From Tuctoria greenei (taxonomy: Eukaryota; Streptophyta; Magnoliopsida; Poales; Poaceae): DNA of 64,000 nucleotides. The stretch lies in assembly GCA_036927565.1 (NCBI GenBank), contig JAYESD010000004.1:160801697-160865696 (forward strand), written 5' to 3'. This document shows positions 10,520 through 18,850 of this stretch, one piece after another. A program made the translations under genes and the position numbers. The notes under the pieces are model-generated. The model made no database searches, was not told the origin of the DNA, and saw only the letters and a list, made by a program, of their open reading frames with translations. The first letter of the stretch is position 1, and every line of letters starts with the position of its first letter.

Positions 10520-12145
10520 GATTCACAACTCGTCATCAAGCAGGTGAAGGGTGAATGCTCCTGCAATAATCTCCAGCTGGCTGCTTACCTCCTTGAAGTC
10601 CAGAGGCTTCAGAAGGACTTCGAAGTCCTAGACCTTCACCATGTTCAGCGTGCTCACAACGCTGAAGCTGACGAACTCTCGACTAAGGCGTCAACCGGAG
10701 CTCCGGTTCCTGACGGAACCTTTGTCCGGAGGTTGTCAAAACCCACAGTTCAGCCTGCCGAACTGAACGAAGGGGGCGAGATCAGCATCCCGAAGCTGAC
10801 GGTCCCGATGGCCCTGTTACCATGGCAGCCATCAAGGGTCGTAGGTGCTGCCGGAAGCTCCGAGCAACCCAGCACGCAAGACTCAAATGCTCAAGTTAGT
10901 TCCGATGCATGGATCTCGGAGATCCGGAACTACTTGAAAGACAACATCCTTCCTGACGATGATGTGTCCGCTGACCGGGTAGTCAGATTGGCTAAAAGAT
11001 ACACGTTGGTAGAAGGGGATCTCTACCGGCGCGGTGCCAACGGCATCCTAATGCGGTGCATCACAAGGGAAGAAGGCTGCGAACTCCTCGCAGAAATCCA
11101 TGGAGGCGAGTGTGGGAACCACGCATCTTCCCGCACGCTGGTCGGAAAAGCCTTTCGGCATGGTTTCTACTGGCCTACAGCGCTCCAGGATGCCACTGAG
11201 CTAGTGAAGAAATGCAAAGCATGCCAATTTCATGCAAAGCAAATTCATACACCTGCTCAGTCCTTACAAATGATACCTCCTACATGGCCTTTCGCTGTGT
11301 GGGGGATGGATATCTTGGGACCCTTCCCAAGAGCCGTCGGAGGTTACAAGTTCCTGTACGTCGCCATCGACAAGTTCACCAAGTGGCCGGAAGCTACTCC
11401 TGTTGTGACGATCAACAAACAATCTGCAATCAATTTTCTACAATCTATCGTGAGCAGATTTGGAGTCCCAAATAAGATCATCACTGATAATGGGACTCAA
11501 TTCACAAGCTCCGCATTTCAAGGATATTGCGAAGACCTCGGCATACAAGTTTGCTACGCTTCCGTAGCTCATCCTGCCAGCAATGGACAAGCCGAGAGAG
11601 CAAACGCAGAGATCCTTAAAGGACTCAAAACACGCACTTACGAGCGTTTGAAAAAGCACGGAGCCAATTGGATCGAAGAGCTTCCGCCCACTCTATGGGC
11701 CAACAGGACTTCTCCAAGTCGGGCAACCGGAGAAACACCCTTCTTCCTGGTGTACGGAGCTGAAGCGATCCTTCCTCCGGAAATCACCTTGGGTTCCCTC
11801 CGAGTCCGGACCTTCGACGAAGCCGCGCAGGATCAGCTCCGGCGTGAAGACCTAGACCTCCTCGAGGAGGGAAGGTGCCAAGCAGCTGTTCGGAATGCCC
11901 GATACCGCCAAGCTCTACGGCGCTATCACCAGCGGCATGTACACAACCGACAGCTCGAGGAAGGCGATCTGGTGCTACGGAGAATACTATCCAGAGAAGG
12001 GCAAAACAAACTTTCCCCCGGTTGGGAAGGGCCCTTCCAAGTGATCAAAGTATCCCGTCCCGGAAGCGTTCGCTTGGCTACCGAGGATGGGACACCTCTC
12101 CCAAATCCTTGGAACATCGAGCACCTCCGTAAGTTCTACACTTAA
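10520..12145 (+). CDS. E2 second RNase H end plus integrase
   Basis: This is the direct in-frame continuation after the single TGA at 10517; the first Met at 10544 is internal. It opens with DSQLVIKQ, the last catalytic Asp of the archaeal-type RNase H. Integrase follows: zinc site with His, His and CKACQFHAK, then catalytic Asp in WGMDILGPF, Asp in IITDNGTQF and Glu in GQAERANAEILKGL, so the D,D-35-E triad is complete. The C-terminal part (QLEEGDLVLRRIL, GPFQVIKVSRPGSVRLA, NPWNIEHLRKFYT) matches the DNA-binding barrel of gypsy integrases. There is no chromodomain, as expected for Tat. No other break is seen. Confidence 0.93.
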   Translation, partial: DSQLVIKQVKGECSCNNLQLAAYLLEVQRLQKDFEVLDLHHVQRAHNAEADELSTKASTGAPVPDGTFVRRLSKPTVQPAELNEGGEISIPKLTVPMALLPWQPSRVVGAAGSSEQPSTQDSNAQVSSDAWISEIRNYLKDNILPDDDVSADRVVRLAKRYTLVEGDLYRRGANGILMRCITREEGCELLAEIHGGECGNHASSRTLVGKAFRHGFYWPTALQDATELVKKCKACQFHAKQIHTPAQSLQMIPPTWPFAVWGMDILGPFPRAVGGYKFLYVAIDKFTKWPEATPVVTINKQSAINFLQSIVSRFGVPNKIITDNGTQFTSSAFQGYCEDLGIQVCYASVAHPASNGQAERANAEILKGLKTRTYERLKKHGANWIEELPPTLWANRTSPSRATGETPFFLVYGAEAILPPEITLGSLRVRTFDEAAQDQLRREDLDLLEEGRCQAAVRNARYRQALRRYHQRHVHNRQLEEGDLVLRRILSREGQNKLSPGWEGPFQVIKVSRPGSVRLATEDGTPLPNPWNIEHLRKFYT

Positions 12146-12612
12146 TTCCACGGAGGTGAGTCTTGAGTAACTTGAAATGTATGTTATAGAGTCATTGTAC
12201 AGAATCGGGTAGTTCCTCCGGGAGAGCAGCCGGACCTTTCCCGAAAGGTTTGAAGAGCTCATGCAACACTTAATACAGTCTCCGGACTAGAAGTGTGGCT
12301 AACTACCCTGGGTCAAACGAGAAACCAAACACACTTAGCCTGGTTCCGTACCCTAAGAGTGTACTTGTTTCCCCTGTACCCCGGACCTATAATGAAAGAC
12401 ATCTTCATGTGAAATAGACTCCACGTGCATTCATTTTTGCATAGGCTCGACATTTTTATTTTTCTCTTTCTTGTCTATAACAGAAACGTGCAATTCTTAA
12501 GAAGTTCTAGTTTGACCGGTTTACGTACGATTTGAGTTGAATTGTCGGATTTTTTGGATTTAATGTTGTCTGTGGCCAACTCACCTGAAAGCCGCCAAGC
12601 CATTCTAGGGCC

Positions 12613-12662
12613 AGAGTGCGCTATCGACTTAGCTTGGTCAAGCACCCTAAGTATGCCACTCT
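12613..12662 (+). ncRNA. E2 conserved 50-nt stem-loop (candidate structured RNA)
   Basis: The sequence from AGAGTG to CACTCT can fold as an outer stem AGAGTG/CACTCT, a middle stem ACTTA/TAAGT and an inner GGT/ACC closing a CAAGC loop. E6 has the same 50-nt element at 43209-43258 with mostly matching bases and pairing-preserving changes, although flanking sequence has diverged. Function is unknown; a role in RNA packaging, 3'-end formation or separation of convergent transcripts is only speculation. Confidence 0.55.
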
Positions 12663-12876
12663 ACCTACATCCCGGCAGGCCAAAGTAAGGTGGGTCCATG
12701 GACAATTAGATCCAAAAGAAAAAACAATTCATTCAGTCGTATTAAAAATCGTGTTCAACTTAAAATTTTCTTGAGAACCATAAGCCGCGACGAAGTTATA
12801 GATAAGGAACGAATTTTACTATTTTTCTTGGCTTAAGTGTGCAGGAAAAATGAACCCAAAGTTGAGGGAGAAAAAC

Positions 12877-13118
12877 CGGAGCTAACCAAGCTCCGACTCC
12901 CACCAGGGCGTCAACCGTCGGCGTTTACTTAAAGATGGTGAGAAGACCCTATCACTAGAGTCTGTTGCCAACAAACCAGGCGTGGCAAGGGTCATTGCCG
13001 GAGCTACTAAGCTCCGACACCTTGGAGTATTAACTATCGACGCTCAACATGTTGGTAGATGCTATTGCCGGAGCTACTAAGCTCCAGCGATGGACAGTGC
13101 CGGAGCTTCTAAGCTCCG
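12877..13118. repeat. E2 cluster of four short stem-loops
   Basis: Four inverted repeats of form CGGAGCT-(4 or 5 nt)-AGCTCCG occur at 12877-12895, 12999-13016, 13069-13086 (last arm one base changed) and 13101-13118. The same half-sites are common in the E2 LTR. E6 has decayed versions near 43493 and 43561. Confidence 0.8.
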
Positions 13119-13407
13119 ACGACTTCAAGGGACCTTCACTATCGAAAACTTCGGACCTAAATTATACGAGTTCGAAGCAAATTTGTCTTCAACAAAACTC
13201 AACATCCTTTTGGTACATGTCCACAATCAAATTGTGCACATCTACCAGGGGGCCAAGTGAAGATAAAGACGTTGAAGACAAAAAAATGAAATTCGCAAAA
13301 AAGTGAAGATTTCATTTCATTTGAAGACCGGAGATTACATCTGGAGACAAGGGATTACAAAATTGAGGAAGAAGAGAAGATACAAGTAAAGGCTAAGAGA
13401 GACAGTC

Positions 13408-15379
13408 CTAGACCCTATGGAAGAACTCGGCGACCTTCTGAGCGACCTCCGACACGCTAGCTCGGGTAGCTTCGCCTTCTCCTTCGACGGGGCCTTCAAG
13501 CACCGGGTCCAGAGGGAATCGAGGGTTCCGGCTAGTGTAGCACGTCAACACATACTCTGTGACGTTTCTAGCCAGGGATTGCCCCTTGACCTCCAGCTGG
13601 TCCGCGATGACGTCGCCCACCTTGGAGAGCTTGCTGCCCGCGGCGCTCAACGCTTGCAACGCAAGGTCCGGCTCCGGCTCCGGATCATCCGGGAGCACCG
13701 GGCTGAAACCCATCGGTGCCAGCGCATCGTCGACCTTGCTCAGGAACTCCCAAATTTGCAGGGAGTCCGTCTTCCTCAGGCCCTTCATCTCTTCCAGGGA
13801 TCTCCGGGCCGCCGCCAGCTCCGAATTCTCGCGGGAGAGACGCTCAACTTCTTTGGCGTTTTGCTGAATCTTCGCAGCAACCCGCTTCTCAAGTCTTCCG
13901 AGCTCCTCCTCCCGGAGGTGGATCTTGTTCCGGCGGTCGACCAGGTCCTTCTCCCTAGCCTCTATTTTCTTCTCCCGGGCGACAAGGGCACACTCGTACT
14001 CGTAGAGTTCCTGCCCCCGCACCCAGGTCTTCTCCTCCTCCTCGAGGCAGCGCTCTTCTAATTTTTTAGTGCGCTCCTCGAGGCCCTTGTCCGCCAGAGC
14101 TGTTTTCTCGGCGAGCTCCTCCTCCCGTCGCAAGACGTCATCCCGTAGCTCCAGGAGTTTTTGCTCCTCATCCTCGAGCCGCCTTTCCCTTCCTTCAAGT
14201 TCCTCTCGGCGCTTGATGAGTGCGGTGCTGATGGCCTCGAGTTGATCGAACCGAGCGTTGGCCGCGTCGTTAGCAGCCTTAGCTTGGTCATGGAACTCCC
14301 GGGATTGAGCGTCGAGGGCGTGAGTCATGCTCTCACTCTCGTCCAACAGCTCACCCCAGAGCTCCAGGCGGACCTTCTCCCGCCTGATCCATTCCTTGTC
14401 ATCCGCAATCCTCGACTGCGCCAGCTTAGTCTCAAAGTGGAGCCGATTACGCCACCTCCTAAGGGTTTGGCGCTCCTCTTCAAGAGTTTTGCTGTCGTGG
14501 AAGAAGGCCAGTTGGACCTGACGTAGACTGGAGCAGGCATTGTCGATGGACATCGACAGAGAGATGGGCTCCGGACCTGCCGGGGTCTCCTCCGCTGGAT
14601 CCAGCGGGTCTTCACTTACAAAAATTGGGTCCCACTCTACAAGAGTGGAACCCCGAGCTTCCAAAGCACTAGGGCACCCCTCCGGGATGGCCACAGTCGC
14701 CACCGAAGAAGGTCCCGCCACCAAGTCTTCATTTGCCCCCTCAGGCTGGGGGCCGGCGACTTCATTCAGGCACTCTGGCTCCGCCACAGGTACCATCGAC
14801 GTCGTCGCCTCCACTGGCTCCGGCCGGGACACTTCTTCTGAGGGAGGCTCGAGCTCCCTCGCCTCTTCGACCACCGGCTCTGTGGCCGGCGCTCCAGCAA
14901 TCACCGGCTCTGCGGCCGGCGCTTCCACAATCACCGGCCCTGCAGCCGGCGCTCCAATAATTACCGGCTCTGCGACCGGAGCTTCGGAAGTAACCGGCTC
15001 AACTGCCGGAACCACTTCATCTTCCGGCTCGCATGCCGGGGCTTCAGCTACCTCCGGCTCAACCGCCGGGGCTTCAGCACTTTCCGGCTCTGAAGCCGGG
15101 ACCGCTGCCTCCTCCGACTCAACAGCCGGAGCTTCTACTTCTGCAGCACCAGGACCCGGAGCTTCAACCTCCGGAACGGGTGCCGCTGGCGCATCTTCAA
15201 TCCCGTGGTCCGGCGCTACCACGGGAACTTCTGGAGACGAGTCGAGGTCCATGACCACGACAGCCTGCGCCGGAGCTGTCGCAGCCTCCGCTTGGGGCGG
15301 CACCGGGGCTGGAGCAGAAGCTCTCGCAGCCTCAGACACTGTGGCTGAGGGCGGAGCTTCACTCCCCTTCTTAGGAACG
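13408..15379 (-). CDS. E2 antisense gene, exon 2 (coiled-coil protein)
   Basis: After the intron acceptor at 15380, an open frame runs on the minus strand to a stop at 13408. Its first third is Ala/Glu/Pro/Val-rich and built from ten-residue repeats (EAPAxEPVxx). The remainder is strongly charged and predicted by eye to be coiled coil (long heptad stretches rich in Glu, Arg, Lys and Leu, such as LEGRERRLEDEEQKLLELRD). The C-terminus (DALAPMGFSPVLP ... SLARNVTEYVLTCY ... VAQKVAEFFHRV) has a clear counterpart in E6 at 43811-44100. Such antisense ORFs lie between integrase and 3' LTR in Tat elements (Grande is a known case). The function is unknown. The plus-strand 297-codon frame here (14540-15433) is its mirror. 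Confidence 0.75.
14873..15142. repeat. 30-bp tandem repeat (9 units) inside the antisense gene
   Basis: Nine head-to-tail 30-bp units, each starting (a/t)ccggctc and containing gccgg(c/a/g)gc, encode the ten-residue Ala/Pro/Glu repeats of the antisense protein. The period is exactly 30 bp, so copy-number changes would keep the frame. Confidence 0.9.
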
Positions 15380-15456
15380 CTGCAGATAAGGAACGAAGAA
15401 ATTGAGCCAACAGATGCTATAATTAAAAGTTGATCGAGGTAAGCAAGAAAAATTAC
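15380..15456 (-). other. Intron of E2 antisense gene (77 bp)
   Basis: On the minus strand the donor is CCCAAG/GTAATT and the acceptor TTATCTGCAG/CGTTCC. The intron is T-rich and AT-rich in a GC-rich gene. The upstream frame hits TAA inside the donor, and removing 77 bp joins the upstream frame to the downstream frame in phase 2. E6 keeps a 78-bp intron at the same place and phase (45505-45582). Confidence 0.8.
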
Positions 15457-16810
15457 CTTGGGAGGCTCACGCACCAGCTTGCGCGGAACCTCTTTCCCGG
15501 ACGTTCCGGACTGGCCACGGTCGGTGTAGGAGCTCCGGGAGGACTCCCAGGACTTGCCGTGGCCGCGGGCATTTCCCGGGCCGGAGCTCTCCTTGATCGG
15601 GAGGAACTCCTGGACCTGGAGGCCCTCACCGCTTCTCGTACCGAAGTCGCCTGCCCGGAGCTGGCACCTCCGGAGGGACCCACCACGGGGACAGCCGCAC
15701 TCCGGGAGGATCCCACCGCCGGAACAGTAGCGCTCCGAAAAGACCCCACCACGGGGACAGCCGCCACGGCGGCGGAGGATCTTCCTTCCTGAGGACGGGG
15801 AACTGGGGGGGAAGTGGCAAGCCCGACGGACCTTCTGTCAGCATGTCGCAGCTTTCTCTTCTGGCTCTCCGGCTCCTCCGCCAGCTCCTTGCCCTTGCCG
15901 ATGACCTCAGCTCTTGGCTGAGAGACAGGGACGGAGCCGCCTTCGGACAACCCGGGGATCGCCAACCGGGCGGTTGATTTTCTCTCGACGACGCCAAGGT
16001 CGTCAAGCGCGGGCATCTTCCGCCGGAGCTCCCTGCTGAACTCAACTTCCACGTTCAGGGGGAGGAAAGCCGGCGGCGGAGTCAAGTACTCTCCGTCAAC
16101 ATCGATGCCGTGCTGGAATTTCTTGAGGTGAAACTCCAAGGACTTCCCCACCATGCTGGACTTCAACCCGGTCTCAACCCGGTCCTCGTCCATCACGCTG
16201 TTGAGGGCCCAGGCGAGCTTCTCCCTCCTCTTCAGCGGCGCCCACCTGTTGGACAAGAAGTTGCAGAACACCGCCTAGGGAGTCAATCCTCCCTCCACAC
16301 ATTGGCGGATCCTGGTCAGGACGGGGTCGAAAGCTACCGCCAGCACCGGAACTTCGCTCCACACCGACGTGTCAATGACCGGAGGTACTTGAACGGGCAC
16401 TTCTTGCGCTTCACGAAGTAGTAGAAGCCAAGGTACTCGTCGCTTCGGCCGGTGGTTTGGACGGTGAAGAAGGTTCGGAAGAGCTCGATGCAGGGAGGGA
16501 TGCCCACCCACATCTCGCAGAAGTGGACAAAGATGGACACAAGGAGAATGGAGTGAGGGCCAAGGTGGTATAGCTGCAGACCATAGAAGTCCAGCAGCAT
16601 CAAAAAGAAAGAAGAAAACGGTGGGATCAGCCCCACCATGGCGTACGATGAAAAGTACACCATCTCGCCGGAGTGCTCCTTTTTAAAGGGAAGCTCTCCG
16701 CCGGCGCGGACCGAACGGTTGAAGAAGTCCGACGACCACCCCATGAGGGCTCGGACCTTCTTCAGATCGCTTTCCGTCTTCAAACGACTTTCACGCAGAC
16801 CCAACTCCAT
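15457..16810 (-). pseudogene. E2 antisense gene, exon 1 (plant gypsy-type transposon domain)
   Basis: The start is the Met at 16810 (MELGLRESRLK), matched by the E6 copy at 47071. Residues about 20-150 resemble the plant domain annotated in Pfam as putative gypsy-type transposon (Transposase_28, PF04195): ALMGWSSDFFN, MVGLIPPFSSFFLMLLDFYG and HSILLVSIFVHFCEMW. The frame then shifts around 16375-16400; the correct continuation (AVAFDPVLTRIRQCVEGGL) is in the neighbouring frame. That frame meets one TAG at 16275-16277 before NFLSNRWAPLKRREK and then runs Ser/Arg/Pro-rich to the intron donor at 15456. So this copy has one frameshift and one nonsense mutation. The role is unknown. Confidence 0.72.
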
Positions 16811-16828
16811 CGCAGCACAGCTAGGCAA

Positions 16829-17340
16829 GAGAAGAGGAGCAAAGCACGAGTTGGGAGTTTGAGCGCAAGAACAGATGGAAAGCGTAAAGGACTCCCGGCG
16901 GTGCGCTTTCCTTCTTAAGTAAGCCCTCGCAACGCTTGGATGGAAACTGCAGGAGAGTCAAGGATACTACTCAAGAATTCAGCCCTGCCGATGACAAGAG
17001 AGCCCGGGACCACCCTGACGATCAAGTCGAGGTTCTTACCCAGGCGAACAGTTGTCATCACGAGGCGGGAAACCCAAAGGCGGCAGACTGACAAGGCGCG
17101 CGGAACCGATACGGTTTTCGTATCGGGAACCGGCGACCTTCAATTGCGAGAGATCTGCACGCCAAAGATCCTATCTGCCACCTGAGGTGCGCCACGCGTC
17201 GAGACTTAATCGTAAAGCCCCGCCGAAGGCACCTCCGAAGACCCTTGAAGACCCAGTTCAAGAGTCGCAAGTGTGGACCCACCTCCGGCGGAATGACTTC
17301 ATCCCGTTGGCCTTCCCCGGAGGTAGGTCCAGGGGGCCAC
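16829..17340. other. E2 region upstream of antisense gene, ending in the polypurine tract
   Basis: No sense ORF is supported. The antisense promoter should lie here; I see no strong TATA, only a TTACTTAAG-like site on the minus strand near 16913-16921. The stretch 17100-17165 (accgatacg...ttttcgtatcggga) is an inverted repeat kept in E6 near 47380. The purine-rich end ggaggtaggtccaggggg (about 17318-17336) just before the 3' LTR is the probable plus-strand primer. Confidence 0.6.
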
Positions 17341-18174
17341 TGTCGGTACCCTAAAAACCATACACCCCCTGAGGTTGCAAAGATCTCAAGGGAAGGACAT
17401 CTACTCAAATTAAAGACCCTCGGGGGCCCACCTGTCAGACATAACCGGACCTGCTTCTCCAACATGGTTAACCCCTAGGTTGCCACGTGTAATGTCAGAC
17501 CGGAGCTATTACCCGCAAGGGTGAAGCTCCGGGCTAGGTACTGAAACGGCACCTCCGGACTTAACCCCTGACCGAGAGAAGCTCCGGACCTGACACGTGC
17601 CAGGCCACCCCGGAGCTTCCCGCTTCCCATAAGCAAGCTCCGGAGCTGCCACGTGTCCATACGTCGGAGCTGGCCGCTTTAAACCTCCGAGAGACATTGT
17701 AACGGCTCCGGATCTTCAAAGGACAGCCGCGGACTTCAAGACCCGATTAATTATCATTAATTCCACGTTAATGATACTTAATCGGACGATCTTAACACCT
17801 GTAACGGCACTGTCGGAGCCGTTACAGGGCTATTAACAACAATCAATCTCGTGTATCAATACTAGTAACCGCCAGGGCCACATGTCGGGCCAGGCTGACT
17901 TGTAACGGTTTGTCCTTGTACTATAAAAGGACAAACCGACGATACATAAAGAGAGAGAACTCTCGAACGCTCGGAAGTTCACATGTTAATACAACACACA
18001 CACACACCCGTGGAGTAGGGTATTACGCTTAGGCGGCCCGAACCACGTAAACCACTGTGTTACTCGTGTCCAATTACGTTTTACCTTCTTGAGTCTCCGC
18101 GCGCCCAAACCGAACCACAAACTCCTTCAACACTTTCGTAGTGTCAGGGGATCTGCCGACTCCAACAGTCGACA
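17341..18174 (+). repeat. E2 3' LTR
   Basis: This 834-bp copy matches the 5' LTR at a constant offset of 9770 with three substitutions found (17492, 17742, 17984) and no indel. It has the same G-boxes (17484, 17594, 17650) and TATA box (17922-17929). Confidence 0.97.
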
Positions 18175-18179
18175 GTGGC
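18175..18179. repeat. E2 target-site duplication, right copy
   Basis: gtggc, identical to 7566-7570. E1 leader sequence resumes directly after it. Confidence 0.97.
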
Positions 18180-18830
18180 CTTAATGATGTTTACTCGCAA
18201 ATGATTTCTAAACGCAATACGATTATGTGGTCAGTGTACCTGTCACTACACACAAACTATTGATCAATCATATGGTGTCGTACGACATAGCCCGCACGGG
18301 CGAAGAGTTCACAATAATATATATAAAAGTAAAAATATTCATCCCGTATCGTTCCATATGGGCCGCCTAGAGTTACGCCACGTCTCGAGGTACATGACCG
18401 GGTTTTCTACCACCCGACGGGGTCCCACATCTTAACATAGTGCTGCACCAGTAGGAGGTGCATCGGGTTAAGTCCCACCCGACGGGGTCTCCCACTAACT
18501 TTGAAGCACGCTGGGGTACCGCGTGTCATATGTTCTCAGAAACATGGAAAGTTTCAGAGACTCATATTGACTCTTCTGTGCAAAGCCACGGGAAGATTTC
18601 CATGCTACCTCTCGCATGGTGAGCTTACCGCAATTGATCCGCTTGTGGTGGCGTAACTTACCTCTTACCTGACGTCGAAGCGTCATTACAGAATATAATA
18701 ACACATAAGTTAGTTTTGCCACCTTAATAACTTATGCTAATATAGTCCTTATGTGGGCCTAGTATCGTATCCTCACCGTATCCTATGTTTTTCTTTGTAA
18801 TACGATCCTTTATAAGCATGCTATTCCCAA
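18180..18830 (-). other. E1 leader, primer-proximal part (non-coding)
   Basis: No gene is supported. On the minus strand this matches the E5 leader at about 33125-33860 (shared phrases taaggactata, gacgtcaggtaagag, caattgcggtaagctc and aggtacactgaccac). It contains a strong splice-donor-like CAG/GTAAGAG at 18668 and an acceptor-like AG at 18240, both kept in E5. Confidence 0.7.
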
Positions 18831-18846
18831 TGCGGCTCTGATACCA
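18831..18846 (-). other. E1 primer binding site (initiator-Met type)
   Basis: On the minus strand TGGTATCAGAGCCGCA, the standard plant tRNA-Met primer site, lies four bases from the LTR end (18851). Confidence 0.92.
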
Positions 18847-18850
18847 CGTC

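Larger units (their letters stand above)
12146..13407 (+). other. E2 spacer between integrase and antisense gene
   Basis: About 1.26 kb without a supported ORF between convergent genes. It holds a GGAG/GTGAGT splice-donor-like site just after the integrase stop (GT at 12156) that is conserved in E6, a conserved phrase ggacctataatgaaa (about 12383), the 50-nt stem-loop at 12613-12662, and four cggagct stem-loops between 12877 and 13118. The short frame 13049-13306 crosses the stem-loops and is not supported. Confidence 0.75.
7571..18174 (+). mobile_element. E2: young Tat-lineage Ty3/gypsy element lacking protease and RT
   Basis: A 10.6-kb element with two 834-bp LTRs, a perfect gtggc target duplication, a primer site (8406-8424), gag, RNase H remnants, a second RNase H, integrase, a large antisense gene (13408-16810), and a purine-rich tract before the 3' LTR. 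The second (archaeal-type) RNase H and the antisense gene are marks of the Tat/Ogre branch, as in rice RIRE2 and maize Grande or Cinful-like families. The LTRs differ at only three sites I found (7722/17492, 7972/17742, 8214/17984). With the usual grass rate of 1.3e-8 per site per year this gives roughly 0.14 million years. Protease and RT are missing (see 8444-10519). Confidence 0.95.

Noticed and set aside
14540..15433. Plus-strand 297-codon ORF rich in Gly, Ser, Thr and Ala
   Set aside because: It is the mirror of the antisense gene across the 30-bp repeats. The conserved protein motifs and the intron are on the minus strand.
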